DNA of 64,000 nucleotides from Actinotalea alkalitolerans (GCF_023369855.1 NZ_JAMBPP010000005.1:1-64000); one strand, 5' to 3'; shown: positions 16,481 to 26,269, counted from the first letter of the stretch. The notes: generated by a model from the letters alone, not told the origin. Made by a program: numbers and translations.

Positions 16481-19400
16481 GCGCCCAGGGCGGATCGGCC
16501 GGCAAGGGCGAGAGCCTGGGGCGCAGCACCGCCGTGATGGCGGCGGGCACCGCCACCTCACGCGTGCTCGGCCTGGTCCGCGCATCGGTGCTGGCCGGCG
16601 CGATCGGGGTGACCGCCACCTCCGCGAACGCCTTCGCGCTGGCCAACTGGCTGCCCAACGTCATCTACATGCTCATCGCCGGCGGCGTGCTCAACGCCGT
16701 CCTGGTCCCCCAGGTGGTGCGCGCGTACCGCACCGCGGGGGGCCAGGAGTACGTGGACCGCCTGCTCACCCTGGGCGCCGTGCTGCTGCTCGGGGTCACA
16801 GTGGTGGCCACGGCCGCCGCGCCGCTCATCGTGAACCTCGCCTCGGACGTCGAGAACCAGGGCTTCCTGGTGCTCTCGACCACCTTCGCGCTGTGGTGCA
16901 TCCCGCAGGTCTTCTTCTACGGCATGTACACGCTCCTGGGGCAGGTGCTCAACGCCCGGGGAACCTTCGGGCCGTACATGTGGGCGCCGGTGGTCAACAA
17001 CATCGTGGCGATCGCGGGCCTGGCGGTCTTCATCGGTCTGTTCGGCCGGTACACGGTTGACGGACCCACGAACAGCTTCGAGTGGTGGGACCCGACACGT
17101 GTCGCGTTGCTGGGCGGTACCGCGACGCTCGGGGTGGCGTGCCAGGCGCTGGTCCTGCTCGTGCCGCTGTACCGCAGCGGGTTCCGCTACCGAGCTCGGG
17201 GCGGGTGGCGCGGGGCCGGGCTGGGCAGCGCCGGACGAGTCGCGGGGTGGACCTTCGGGGCGCTGCTCATCGGACAGCTTGGCATCCTGGTGGTGACCCG
17301 CATCGCCACGTCGGCCCCCGACAACGCGGCCGCCGGTGAGGTCGTCGCCGGCAACGCGGCGTACAACTACGCCTTCCTGTTCTTCATGCTCCCGCACTCG
17401 CTGGTCACGGTCTCCCTGCTGACCGCGCTGTTCACCCGGCTGTCCACCCATGCCGCCGGGCAGGACACCGCCGCCGTGCGAGCTGACACCTCCTACGGGC
17501 TGCGCACGATCGGGGTCTTCACGATCTTCGCGACCGCGGTGCTGGGCGTGCTGGCCCTGCCCGTCATGCGGCTCGTCTTCCCCTCGGTCCCCCCGGCGCA
17601 GATCTCGGTCCTGGTCCCGGTGGTCGTCGCGCTGACCGCAGGCCTGGTCGCCCTGGGGGCCTGGTCTCTCGTGCAGCGCGTCTTCTACGCCTACGAGGAC
17701 GCCAAGGGCCTGTTCTGGTTCCAGGTGCCGATGACGGTCGTGGTCGCGGGCGGGGCCTGGGTCGGGTCGATGGTCCTGGCGCCCCGGTGGTGGACCGCCG
17801 CTGCGGGCGCGGCGATCGCCGCCTCCTACCTGCTCGGCGCACTCGTCGGAGGAGCGGCGGTACGACGTCGGCTGGGCGGGCTGGGCGGCGGGGTCGTCCG
17901 GCTGCACGTGCGCGCCGCCCTGGCAGCCCTGGTCGCCGCCGGTGTGGGATGGCCGCTCAGCCGCCTGTTCGGCGACCTGTCCTCGGCCGGCGTCGTGCTC
18001 TCGTTCGTGGTGTGCGCGGTCGTCGGCCTGGTCATGCTCGGCCTGTACGTGGCGATGCTGCGGGTGCTGCGGGTCACCGAGCTGCAGGACCTCGTCGCTC
18101 CACTCCTGCGCCGCCTGGGACGTAGCATGGGCACGCCGGGAGCCGCGGCGAACGATCCCGACCAGCGGCCGGGCGCGCACGGAGGAGATTCCTTGGACGT
18201 CGTCGTCGGACGCGGAACGTTGCTGGCCGGGCGGTACCGGCTGCACCAGCCGGCGCCCATCGACCTCCCTGAGGTCGAGGCGTGGGACGCCAGGGACCAG
18301 ATCCTGGACCGACCCGTGCGGGCGCTGGTCCTGCGGGGCGAGCGCGTCACGCAGGCCCTCGACGCCGCACGGCGCGCCGCGCTGGTGACCGACCCCCGTC
18401 TCGTCCGGGTGCTCGACGTCGGGGAGCACGAAGGCGTCCACTACGTCGTCACCGAGCCGCTCCAGGGCCGTGACCTGGCCACGCTCACCGCGCACGGCCC
18501 GCTGCCGGCCGACCAGGCGCGGGCGATCATCGGCGAGGCCGCGGTGGCCCTCGAGGTCGCCCGACGGCGCGGGGTGCACCACCTCGCGCTGCGGCCCTCC
18601 TCGATCCACGTCACCCCCGACGGGTCCGTGCTGGTGTCCGGGCTCGCCCTCGACGGCGAGCTCACCGGGCACGGTCTGGGGGACGCCCGCTCCACCACCC
18701 GGGCCGACACCGTGGGCCTGGTCAGCCTGCTGTACCTGACCCTCACCGGTCGCTGGCCCGCCCCCGAGGGGACCGACGCCGGACGCGTGCCGGTCGCCCC
18801 CGTCGTCATGGGCAGCCCGGTAGCACCTGTCGAGCTCGTCCCCGGGGTGCCCAACGATCTCGACACGCTGTGCGCCGTGACCCTGGGCCCGCACGACGAC
18901 GGGCCGCACAGCCCCGCCGAGCTGGTTCTCGAGCTCGAGCCGTGGGGGCCGATCGCCGCGCAGGAGATCTTCGGCGCGCTGGACGCCAGGTCCGGCTGGG
19001 CCGACCAGGTCGAGGCGCACGACTCCGCCGTGGCCGACGCCGCGGCCGGGAACGCCCCACGCGCCGACCCGACGCCCCCGACGGACGACCTCCCCGTGAC
19101 GACCACCGTGCAGCGCCAGTCGGTGCGCAGCACCCTCGCCGAGCAGACGACCGCCGGGTCGCCCCGACCTGGCACGCCACCCCCGGCCGTGCCGCCCTCG
19201 TACCAGCCCCGGCGCGACGACACCTCGACCACGGTCAGTGCCGCCGCGAGCCCACGCCCCTCCGTCTCCTCCCCGACCCCTCGGTCTGCGCCCGCCCGCT
19301 CGGCGGTCCCCGAGAGCTTCGACGTGCTGGTCGGACGGTCGACCGAGGCGCTGACCACCAAACGCTTCGACCCCACGCCCTTCGTCCTGGCCTTCGTGGC

Positions 19401-20010
19401 GCTGGTCGTCATCGTCGGTGTCTTCGTCGCCTTCCAGCAGCTCACCCGACCGGTCCCTCCGATCGGCGGCGGGGAGCGCGTCGGGGGACCGACGGTCACC
19501 GAGGAGCCGGCCGAGACCGATGAGGGGACCCCGGACGCCGAGGAGACCCCGGAGGAGGAGCCCGCTGTCCCCGAGGAACCTTCCGGCGCACCGCCCGTGA
19601 TCGCCTCGGGTCAGCAGCTCGACCCCGAGGGTGACCAGAACGAGCACCCCGAGGCCGTGGACCGTGCCCTGGACGGCGACCCCACGACCTTCTGGTTCAC
19701 CCGGACCTACGTGTCCCCCACGTACGGCATGAAGTCAGGCGTCGGGTACGCGGTCACCCTCGCCGAGGTCGCGACCGTCACCTCGGTCTCGCTGCAGTTC
19801 ACCACCACGGGTGGCAACGTCGAGGTCCGTGCGACCGACCCCGCCACACCCAACGAGGGGGAGGTCCTGGCCGCCGGACCGATGGGCCCCGACACCGTGT
19901 TCACGTTCGACCCCGTCGACACCCAGCACATCGTGCTGTGGTTCACCGAGCTGCCCCAGACGGCCGACGGTCGCAACCGGGTCGAGCTCACGCAGGTGTC
20001 GGTCTCCTGA
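16477..20010 (+). CDS. murJ: MurJ lipid II flippase fused to a pseudokinase and exported domain
   Basis: A 1177-residue protein with the architecture of mycobacterial MviN. Residues about 10-545 form the multi-spanning MurJ/MVF flippase that moves lipid II outward. Residues about 573-830 form a protein-kinase fold whose catalytic loop reads HLALRPSSI in place of HRDLKPxN, so the catalytic Asp is lost. A Pro/Ser/Thr linker leads to one membrane segment at about 968-986. An acidic spacer and a C-terminal discoidin-like beta domain (about 1050-1177) follow. In mycobacteria the pseudokinase is phosphorylated by PknB and binds FhaA; both partners are encoded at 54.9-64 kb here. The linker at 556-572 looks like translated intergenic DNA and contains a perfect ribosome site. 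Confidence 0.93.
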   Translation: MSAQGGSAGKGESLGRSTAVMAAGTATSRVLGLVRASVLAGAIGVTATSANAFALANWLPNVIYMLIAGGVLNAVLVPQVVRAYRTAGGQEYVDRLLTLGAVLLLGVTVVATAAAPLIVNLASDVENQGFLVLSTTFALWCIPQVFFYGMYTLLGQVLNARGTFGPYMWAPVVNNIVAIAGLAVFIGLFGRYTVDGPTNSFEWWDPTRVALLGGTATLGVACQALVLLVPLYRSGFRYRARGGWRGAGLGSAGRVAGWTFGALLIGQLGILVVTRIATSAPDNAAAGEVVAGNAAYNYAFLFFMLPHSLVTVSLLTALFTRLSTHAAGQDTAAVRADTSYGLRTIGVFTIFATAVLGVLALPVMRLVFPSVPPAQISVLVPVVVALTAGLVALGAWSLVQRVFYAYEDAKGLFWFQVPMTVVVAGGAWVGSMVLAPRWWTAAAGAAIAASYLLGALVGGAAVRRRLGGLGGGVVRLHVRAALAALVAAGVGWPLSRLFGDLSSAGVVLSFVVCAVVGLVMLGLYVAMLRVLRVTELQDLVAPLLRRLGRSMGTPGAAANDPDQRPGAHGGDSLDVVVGRGTLLAGRYRLHQPAPIDLPEVEAWDARDQILDRPVRALVLRGERVTQALDAARRAALVTDPRLVRVLDVGEHEGVHYVVTEPLQGRDLATLTAHGPLPADQARAIIGEAAVALEVARRRGVHHLALRPSSIHVTPDGSVLVSGLALDGELTGHGLGDARSTTRADTVGLVSLLYLTLTGRWPAPEGTDAGRVPVAPVVMGSPVAPVELVPGVPNDLDTLCAVTLGPHDDGPHSPAELVLELEPWGPIAAQEIFGALDARSGWADQVEAHDSAVADAAAGNAPRADPTPPTDDLPVTTTVQRQSVRSTLAEQTTAGSPRPGTPPPAVPPSYQPRRDDTSTTVSAAASPRPSVSSPTPRSAPARSAVPESFDVLVGRSTEALTTKRFDPTPFVLAFVALVVIVGVFVAFQQLTRPVPPIGGGERVGGPTVTEEPAETDEGTPDAEETPEEEPAVPEEPSGAPPVIASGQQLDPEGDQNEHPEAVDRALDGDPTTFWFTRTYVSPTYGMKSGVGYAVTLAEVATVTSVSLQFTTTGGNVEVRATDPATPNEGEVLAAGPMGPDTVFTFDPVDTQHIVLWFTELPQTADGRNRVELTQVSVS
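18181..18195 (+). promoter_or_regulatory. Internal Shine-Dalgarno plus TTG inside the murJ fusion
   Basis: GGAGGAG (18181-18187) lies 5 bases before an in-frame TTG at 18193, exactly at the boundary between flippase and pseudokinase domains. Translation from here would give a 605-residue protein starting MDVVVGRGTLLAGRYRL, the normal N terminus of a kinase fold. The sequence is directly visible; that it is used is inference. Confidence 0.6.
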
Positions 20011-20047
20011 CCGAGCCGCGGGCACCGCGGCCAGGACCCACCCCAGC

Positions 20048-20073
20048 GGAACAGATGCCGCCTAGGATCCGTT
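20048..20073 (+). promoter_or_regulatory. Sigma-R-type promoter of trxBA
   Basis: GGAAC at 20048-20052, exactly 18 bases, then GTT at 20071-20073. This matches the actinobacterial sigma-R/sigma-H disulfide-stress consensus GGAAT-N18-GTT with one mismatch. It lies 77 bp before the trxB start codon. Control of thioredoxin genes by this sigma factor is established in Streptomyces and mycobacteria. Confidence 0.7.
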
Positions 20074-20149
20074 GATGCCTGCACCAGCCCGGACAGGGCG
20101 GGTGGCAGCACCACCCCCCTCTCCACCACGACGAGACAAGGACCGCCAC

Positions 20150-21160
20150 GTGGCAGACCAGCCCCCCGCTCCCCGCGAGCTGATCATCATCGGGTCCGGC
20201 CCCGCCGGGTACACCGCTGCTGTGTACGCCGCGCGCGCAGGCCTGAACCCGCTCGTGCTGGCAGGTTCGGTCACCGCCGGCGGCGCACTGATGAACACCA
20301 CCGAGGTCGAGAACTTCCCCGGCTTCGTCGACGGGGTCATGGGCCCCGAGCTCATGGAGAACATGCAGAAGCAGGCCGAGCGCTTCGGTGCCGAGGTCGT
20401 CTACGACGACGTCACCTCGGCCTCGCTGACCGGCCCCGTCAAGACCGTGGTCACCGGCAACGGCGTGACCCACACCGCACGCGCGGTCGTGCTCGCGACC
20501 GGTTCGGCGTACCGCGAGCTCGGTTTGCCCGACGAGAAGCGACTCTCGGGACGTGGTGTCTCGTGGTGCGCGACCTGCGACGGCTTCTTCTTCCGCGACC
20601 AGGACATCATCGTCGTCGGCGGCGGGGACTCGGCGGTCGAGGAGGCCACCTTCCTGACCCGCTTCGCCCGCACCGTGACCATGGTGCACCGCCGTGACGA
20701 GCTGCGTGCCTCCAAGATCATGGCTGACCGTGCGATGTCCGACCCGAAGATCCGGTTCGCGTGGAACAGCGAGGTCACCGCCATCCACGGCGAGGACAAG
20801 GTGACCGGGGTGACGCTGCGCGACACCGTCACCGGAGCCGAGCGTGACCTCGCGGCGACGGGCCTGTTCGTGGCCATCGGTCACATCCCGCGCAACGAGC
20901 TGCTCACCGGCCAGGTCGACCTCGACGACGACGGGTACGTCCTGGTGGGGGCCGACGGCGCCCGCGGGACGGCGACCAACCTCGAGGGCGTCTTCGCCTG
21001 CGGCGACCTGGTCGACCACGTCTACCGTCAGGCCATCACCGCCGCCGGCACCGGCTGCGCGGCGGCCCTGGACGCCCAGCACTACCTGGCTGCGCTCGCC
21101 GACGTGGCGGAGCCCCCTGCACCGGCAACCCTGCCTGAGATGATCGAGGAGAAGCTGTGA
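20150..21160 (+). CDS. trxB: Thioredoxin reductase
   Basis: A 336-residue FAD/NADPH enzyme that reduces thioredoxin. The FAD-binding GSGPAG is at residues 15-20, the redox-active CATC at 140-143 and the NADPH-binding GGGDSA at about 158-163. The C-terminal block [19 protein letters not shown] completes the FAD site. The GTG start at 20150 is chosen because AAGGA sits 7 bases upstream and it gives the normal family N terminus. The stop overlaps the trxA GTG. It is probably induced by thiol oxidation through the promoter at 20048. Confidence 0.96.
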   Translation: MADQPPAPRELIIIGSGPAGYTAAVYAARAGLNPLVLAGSVTAGGALMNTTEVENFPGFVDGVMGPELMENMQKQAERFGAEVVYDDVTSASLTGPVKTVVTGNGVTHTARAVVLATGSAYRELGLPDEKRLSGRGVSWCATCDGFFFRDQDIIVVGGGDSAVEEATFLTRFARTVTMVHRRDELRASKIMADRAMSDPKIRFAWNSEVTAIHGEDKVTGVTLRDTVTGAERDLAATGLFVAIGHIPRNELLTGQVDLDDDGYVLVGADGARGTATNLEGVFACGDLVDHVYRQAITAAGTGCAAALDAQHYLAALADVAEPPAPATLPEMIEEKL

Positions 21161-21483
21161 GCGCGACCGTCCCCGTCACCGACGACACCTTCAAGGCCGA
21201 GGTGCTGGACTCCAGCACCCCCGTCCTGGTGGACTTCTGGGCCCCCTGGTGCGGCCCCTGCCGCCAGGTCGCCCCCATCCTGGAGGAGCTCGCCGTGCAG
21301 TACGACGGCAAGGTGAAGATCACCAAGCTCAACAGCGACGAGAACCCCCAGACCACCGCGGCCTACGGGATCACCTCGATCCCCACGCTCAACATCTACG
21401 TGGGTGGCGAGCTAGTCAAGCAGATCGTCGGCGCCCGCCCCAAGCCGGCGCTGGTCACCGAGATCGAGTCCGTCCTGTCCTGA
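21157..21483 (+). CDS. trxA: Thioredoxin
   Basis: A 108-residue cytoplasmic disulfide reductase with the canonical FWAPWCGPC active site (C32 and C35) and the cis-proline loop SIPT. The length is standard. The GTG start overlaps the trxB stop (GTGA), so the reductase and its substrate are translationally coupled. Confidence 0.97.
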   Translation: MSATVPVTDDTFKAEVLDSSTPVLVDFWAPWCGPCRQVAPILEELAVQYDGKVKITKLNSDENPQTTAAYGITSIPTLNIYVGGELVKQIVGARPKPALVTEIESVLS

Positions 21484-21544
21484 CCGTCTCCCCCGTGCCC
21501 GACAGGGCTCCCGGCGCCGACCGGGAAGGGTGACGCGCGACGAC

Positions 21545-21573
21545 GCCACGTGGGACGCACCGTCCCACGTGGC
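21545..21573. terminator. 12-bp perfect inverted repeat between trxA and the aminotransferase
   Basis: GCCACGTGGGAC and GTCCCACGTGGC flank a 5-base GCACC loop. The RNA would form a very stable hairpin 62 bp after the trxA stop and 11 bp before the next ATG. There is no U-tract, so it may be a factor-dependent or weak terminator, or a protein-binding operator (each arm contains CCACGTGG). It is not a parS site. Confidence 0.5.
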
Positions 21574-21584
21574 AGACTCGCCTC

Positions 21585-22946
21585 ATGACTCCCACGCACG
21601 GCGAGCCGATGGGGCAGGTGACTCCTGCCCCCGGCAGCGCCGCCCACCCCGTCCGGCCCGGCACCGGGACCCGCCTCGACCCGTGGATCGGTGCCTACGC
21701 CGACCGCACCCACGGCATGCGCGCCTCGGAGATCCGGGCCCTGTTCGCCGTCGCCAACCGGCCCGAGGTCGTCTCGCTCGCCGGTGGCATGCCCAACCTC
21801 GCCGGCCTGCCGATGCAGGCCCTGGCCGAGTCGGCCCACGAGCTCATCCTCAGTCGTGGCACCACCGCGCTGCAGTACGGCTCGGGGCAGGGCGACGAGC
21901 GGCTGCGTGAGCAGATCCTCGAGGTGATGCGCCTCGAGGGCATCGACGCGCACCCCGACGACGTCGTGGTCACCACCGGGTCGCAGCAGGCCCTGGACCT
22001 GGTCACCCGCCTGTTCATCAACCCCGGCGACGTCGTGGTGGCCGAGGCGCCGAGCTACGTAGGCGCTCTCGGGGTGTTCCGGGCCTACCAGGCCGACGTC
22101 GTGCACGTTCCGCTGGACGAGCACGGGCTGGTCCCCGAAGCCCTCGAGGAGACGCTGCAGGCCCTCCAGTCCGAGGGTCGGACGGTCAAGCTGCTCTACA
22201 CCGTGCCGAACTTCCACAACCCGGCCGGCGTCACGATGACCCTGGAGCGACGCCCGCGGATCCTGGAGATCGCCAGGCGTCACGGTGTGCTGCTCGTCGA
22301 GGACAACCCGTACGGCCTGCTGGGCTTCTCGGGCGACCCGCTCCCCGCGATCCGTTCCCTGGACGACGAGGGGGTCATCTACCTGGGCTCGTTCTCCAAG
22401 ACCTTCGCCCCGGGCTACCGGGTGGGCTGGGCCGTGGCCCCCCACGCCGTGCGCGAGAAGCTCGTGCTGGCCAGCGAGTCCGCGATCCTGTGCCCGTCCA
22501 ACGCCTCTCAGCTGGCGATCTCGACGTACCTCGCGAACCATGACTGGCGCGGTCAGATCAAGGCGTTCCGTGAGATGTACCGCGAGCGTCGTGACGCGAT
22601 GATCGGTGCGCTCGGCGAGCACATCCCCGAGGCGACCTGGACCGTGCCCGAGGGTGGCTTCTACACCTGGGTGCGGCTGCCTGCCGGCCTCGACGCCCAG
22701 GCCATGCTCCCGCGAGCGATCACCGCACGCGTGGCCTACGTCTCGGGAACCGCTTTCTACGCCGACGGACAGGGCGCCGACCACATGAGACTCTCCTTCT
22801 GCTACCCGACCCCCGATCGCATCCGCGAAGGGGTCCGTCGGCTCGCGAGCGTGGTGGCCTCCGAGTCCGAGCTGGTCGAGATCTTCGGCACGGCGGCTCA
22901 CCGTGAGCTGCGGATCGTCGACCCGACCGCCCCGGACCTCGCATGA
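21585..22946 (+). CDS. PLP-dependent aminotransferase, MocR/2-aminoadipate type
   Basis: A 453-residue fold-type I aminotransferase. The PLP-lysine sits in the SFSKTFAPGYRVGW block (residue about 274). The VPNFHNPAGVTM and EDNPYGLL motifs place it with class I/II enzymes like 2-aminoadipate or LysN transaminases. It lacks the GntR DNA-binding domain of MocR regulators. The ATG has no clear ribosome site because the hairpin at 21545 ends just upstream. Its stop overlaps the next gene by 4 bp. The amino-acid substrate is unknown. Confidence 0.9.
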   Translation: MTPTHGEPMGQVTPAPGSAAHPVRPGTGTRLDPWIGAYADRTHGMRASEIRALFAVANRPEVVSLAGGMPNLAGLPMQALAESAHELILSRGTTALQYGSGQGDERLREQILEVMRLEGIDAHPDDVVVTTGSQQALDLVTRLFINPGDVVVAEAPSYVGALGVFRAYQADVVHVPLDEHGLVPEALEETLQALQSEGRTVKLLYTVPNFHNPAGVTMTLERRPRILEIARRHGVLLVEDNPYGLLGFSGDPLPAIRSLDDEGVIYLGSFSKTFAPGYRVGWAVAPHAVREKLVLASESAILCPSNASQLAISTYLANHDWRGQIKAFREMYRERRDAMIGALGEHIPEATWTVPEGGFYTWVRLPAGLDAQAMLPRAITARVAYVSGTAFYADGQGADHMRLSFCYPTPDRIREGVRRLASVVASESELVEIFGTAAHRELRIVDPTAPDLA

Positions 22947-23902
22947 GCACCCCGAACGTCCTGGTCCTGGCCGGCGGGCTCTCGCACGAGCGGGACGTCT
23001 CCCTGCGCTCGGGCCGGCGGGTCGCCGAGGCCCTGCGCGGCGCCGGGGTCGAGGTGTCCGTGCACGACGTCGACGCCGACCTGATCCCGGTCCTCGAGCA
23101 GGTCCGTCCGGGCCTGGTGTGGCCGTTGCTGCACGGCGCGTCGGGAGAGGACGGGTCCATCCGGGACGTCCTGGAGCTGCTCGGCCTGCCGTACCTCGGG
23201 TCAGGCCCGCGAGCCAGCCGCGTGACGTGGAGCAAGCCCGTCGCCAAGACGGTGCTGGCCGCTGCAGGCCTGGACACCCCGCGGTTCGTGACCCTGCCGC
23301 AGAGCCTCTTCCGCGAGCTCGGGGCCGGTCGCGTCCTGGACGCCGTGCTCGGTGGCCTCGGACTGCCCCTGGTGGTCAAGCCCTCGCGCGGTGGGTCCGC
23401 CCTGGGTGTCACCGTCGTCCGCTCGGCCGAGGACCTGCCCCGGGCGATGGTCGACTGCTTCGCCTACGGGGACACGGCCCTCATCGAGCAGGCGGTGACC
23501 GGTGTCGAGCTCGCCGTCAGCGTGGTCGACACCGGCGAGGGCCCGCGCGCCCTGCCGGCGGTCGAGCTGGTGACCGACGGACCCTACGACTACGACGCCC
23601 GGTACAACCCGGGCCGCACGGAGTACTTCGCCCCGGCGCGCCTGTCGCAGGACGACGCCGCACGGGTGGGGGCTGCGGCCGTCCGCGTCCACGAGGCGCT
23701 GGGCCTGCGTCACCTGTCGCGGACCGACCTGATCCTGGACGCCGACGGTCGGCCCCAGCTGCTCGACGTCAACACCGCTCCCGGGATGACCGAGACCTCC
23801 CTGCTCCCCCAGGCTGCCCTGGCCGCGGGCCACGACCTCGGCACCCTGTACCGGTCGTTGGTGGAGCACGCGGTGCAGGACCAGAGCCTCACTCCCGCCT
23901 GA
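22943..23902 (+). CDS. D-alanine-D-alanine ligase family ATP-grasp protein
   Basis: A 319-residue ATP-grasp ligase with the Ddl N-terminal GGLSHERDVSLRSG motif, the LHGASGEDGSI block and the C-terminal LLDVNTAPGMTETSLLPQAA motif that completes the metal and D-Ala site. The length fits a Ddl-like protein. This origin-linked copy is usually an additional paralogue rather than the murF-linked ddl, so I leave the symbol blank. It could make D-Ala-D-Ala or a related dipeptide. It is coupled to the aminotransferase by ATGA overlap and converges on parB with an 18-bp gap. Confidence 0.85.
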   Translation: MSTPNVLVLAGGLSHERDVSLRSGRRVAEALRGAGVEVSVHDVDADLIPVLEQVRPGLVWPLLHGASGEDGSIRDVLELLGLPYLGSGPRASRVTWSKPVAKTVLAAAGLDTPRFVTLPQSLFRELGAGRVLDAVLGGLGLPLVVKPSRGGSALGVTVVRSAEDLPRAMVDCFAYGDTALIEQAVTGVELAVSVVDTGEGPRALPAVELVTDGPYDYDARYNPGRTEYFAPARLSQDDAARVGAAAVRVHEALGLRHLSRTDLILDADGRPQLLDVNTAPGMTETSLLPQAALAAGHDLGTLYRSLVEHAVQDQSLTPA

Positions 23903-23920
23903 CCGCCCGTCGGCACCGAC

Positions 23921-25129
23921 CTACCGGAGCAGACCGGGGTCGTCGGGCGAGAGGGTCGCCAGGATGCGGTTGAGGTCCTGCACGGAGGCGAACTCGACCG
24001 TGAGGCGTCCTTTGCTCTTGCCCAAGGCGATCTTGACCCTGGTCTCGAACTTGTCCGACAGCCGGCCTGCGAGGTCGTCGAGGGCGGCGTTCCGGTCCCC
24101 CGGCCGGGCGCGACGGGCCAGGACCGGACGTTCGGGATCCCCGCCGAGGGAGACGATCTCCTCGGTCGACCGGACCGAGAGCCCTTCAGCGACGATCCGT
24201 TGGGCCAACCGCTCCATCGCCGCCGCGTCCGGCAGGCCGAGCAGCGCCCGTGCGTGGCCGGCCGAGAGCACCCCCGCAGCGACCCTGCGCTGCACCAGCG
24301 GAGGCAGTCTGAGCAGCCGCAGGGTGTTCGAGATCTGCGGCCGTGAGCGGTGGATCCGCTGGGCGAGCTCGTCGTGCGTGCAGCCGAAGTCGTCGAGCAG
24401 CTGCTGGTAGGCCGCAGCCTCCTCGAGCACGTTGAGCTGGCTGCGGTGGAGGTTCTCGAGCAGGGCGTCACGCAGAAGGTCCGCGTCATCGGTCTGCCGG
24501 ACGATCGCCGGGATGGTGGCCAGGCCGGCTCCCTGCGTGGCACGCAACCGCCGCTCGCCCATGATGAGCTCGAACCGGATCTCGGGCTGGTCGGGGTCGG
24601 GCTCGACCTCGCGCACGACGACCGGCTGGAGGACGCCGATCTCCCGGATCGAGCCGACCAGCTCGGCGAGGGCGTCCTCGTCGAACACCGTCCGTGGCTG
24701 TCGCGGGTTGGTCCGGACCGAGCCGACGGGCACCTCGGCGAAGTAGGCCCCGGGGACGGGCAGCAGCCCGCCGTCGGTCCCGTCCTGCTGGTCCGTGGTG
24801 GGACTTCCTGCGTCGCCGGTGGCCGCTTCTCCCGAGGGTGCTGCGCCCGGGAGGGCAGCCGGCTCGCCGGTGCCGTTGCTCCCCGCGGCCTGCGTGCTGC
24901 CCAGGTCCGCGGGTCGGCGGGGCTCCACCACGCCGGCTGTGCCGTTCGCGTTCGCGTGGTCGCCCGGCTGACCCGTGGTCTCGGTGACGTCGGTCCCCGA
25001 CTCCTCGATCTCGACGGGCGCCACGATGCTCGCACCGGGAAAGAACACGTCAACGGGTCGCGCGTCCCCGCTCCCGCTGGGGATCAACGCCCCGAGGCCT
25101 CGGCCCAGTCCACGTCGCTTCTCGGCCAT
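23921..25129 (-). CDS. parB: Chromosome partition protein ParB
   Basis: A 402-residue CTPase/DNA-binding protein that loads at parS and spreads. The N terminus [13 protein letters not shown] contacts ParA. An acidic Gly/Ala/Pro-rich disordered region fills residues about 25-120. The ParB/Srx domain (about 125-215) holds the GERRLRA motif, then a helix-turn-helix ([22 protein letters not shown]) and a C-terminal dimerisation region. The start overlaps the parA stop by one base. It sits about 1 kb from the parS array. Confidence 0.96.
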   Translation of the reverse strand: MAEKRRGLGRGLGALIPSGSGDARPVDVFFPGASIVAPVEIEESGTDVTETTGQPGDHANANGTAGVVEPRRPADLGSTQAAGSNGTGEPAALPGAAPSGEAATGDAGSPTTDQQDGTDGGLLPVPGAYFAEVPVGSVRTNPRQPRTVFDEDALAELVGSIREIGVLQPVVVREVEPDPDQPEIRFELIMGERRLRATQGAGLATIPAIVRQTDDADLLRDALLENLHRSQLNVLEEAAAYQQLLDDFGCTHDELAQRIHRSRPQISNTLRLLRLPPLVQRRVAAGVLSAGHARALLGLPDAAAMERLAQRIVAEGLSVRSTEEIVSLGGDPERPVLARRARPGDRNAALDDLAGRLSDKFETRVKIALGKSKGRLTVEFASVQDLNRILATLSPDDPGLLR

Positions 25130-26199
25130 CAGTTCTCCTCCGTGCTGGGGATGCGGGGGTGCTCGCCGGCGAGGGCCGCGGCATTCGTGGCGGGCGCCCC
25201 AGGGGCTCCCCTCTCGGCGATCTCGCGGGCGGCTGCGAGGTAGGACAACGCCCCTGTCGAACCCGGGTCGTAGGTCATGACCGTCTGCCCGTAACTCGGG
25301 GCCTCCGAGATGCGGACCGAACGCGGGATCGTGGTGCGCAGGGTCTGCACCGGGAAGTGCTCACGCACCTCAGCAGCGACCTGCTGCGCGAGGTTGGTCC
25401 GCGCGTCGTACATCGTCAGGGCGATCGTGGAGACGTGCAGCACCGGGTTGAGGTGGCTCTTGATCAGCTGCACGTTCTTGAGGAGCTGGCTCAGGCCCTC
25501 GAGTGCGTAGTACTCGCACTGGATCGGGATCAGGACCTCACGGGCGGCGACGAAGGCGTTGACCGTGAGCAGCCCCAGGCTCGGCGGGCAGTCGATCAGG
25601 ATGTAGTCGAGCCGGTCCGTCCCGGTGGACTCTCGGTGGGCGAGGTAGGCGGCGATGGCGTTCCGCAGCCGGTTCTCCCGAGCCACCATGGAGACGAGCT
25701 CGATCTCGGCGCCTGACAGGTCGATCGTCGCCGGCGCACACCAGAGCCGAGGGATCCGAGCCGACTGCTGCACCACGTCCTGGAGCGCTGCGTCGTCGAC
25801 GAGGACGTCATAGATCGACGGTGTGCCGGCACGATGATCGATGCTGAGCGCCGTCGAGGCGTTGCCCTGCGGGTCGTTGTCGATGACCAGCACGTTCAGG
25901 CCCGCCTGCGCGAGGGCCGCTGCGATGTTCACCGTGGTCGTGGTCTTGCCCACGCCACCCTTCTGGTTGGCGACCGTCACGACTCGCGTGGTCGCCGGCC
26001 GGGGGAACTGCCGACCGTGGAGGTCGATCCGTCGTCGTGCGTCGGCGGCGAGCTGGGCAGCCAGCGGTGTCGACTCGTCGGCGGTGGGAAGGCTGTCGAT
26101 GATCGCAGCCCGTCGTTCATCGTCCGACCAGTCCGTCGTTTCACGTGAAACACGGCTCTGCGGGACGTGGTCCTGCTGATCCACCGGCTCTCCTGTCAT
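25129..26199 (-). CDS. parA: Chromosome partition ATPase ParA
   Basis: A 356-residue Walker-type ATPase that pulls ParB-parS complexes. The deviant Walker [10 protein letters not shown] is at residues 80-88, with downstream DNDPQGNAS and the [10 protein letters not shown] block. The N-terminal extension (about 1-70) is longer than in plasmid ParA, as usual in Actinobacteria. A parS site lies inside the coding region and encodes the VSRET segment at residues 17-21. ParB follows with a 1-bp overlap. Confidence 0.96.
   Translation of the reverse strand: MTGEPVDQQDHVPQSRVSRETTDWSDDERRAAIIDSLPTADESTPLAAQLAADARRRIDLHGRQFPRPATTRVVTVANQKGGVGKTTTTVNIAAALAQAGLNVLVIDNDPQGNASTALSIDHRAGTPSIYDVLVDDAALQDVVQQSARIPRLWCAPATIDLSGAEIELVSMVARENRLRNAIAAYLAHRESTGTDRLDYILIDCPPSLGLLTVNAFVAAREVLIPIQCEYYALEGLSQLLKNVQLIKSHLNPVLHVSTIALTMYDARTNLAQQVAAEVREHFPVQTLRTTIPRSVRISEAPSYGQTVMTYDPGSTGALSYLAAAREIAERGAPGAPATNAAALAGEHPRIPSTEEN
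26138..26151. promoter_or_regulatory. parS: parS site 1 (inside parA)
   Basis: GTTTCACGTGAAAC, a perfect palindrome and exact match to the bacterial parS core, lying in the parA coding sequence near its start. Confidence 0.95.
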
Positions 26200-26269
26200 T
26201 GCGTGCCCTCATCCTGCCATCGCGGCGTCATGTCCCCGTCACCGCCACGGGTCCCGACCCTCGTCGCAC

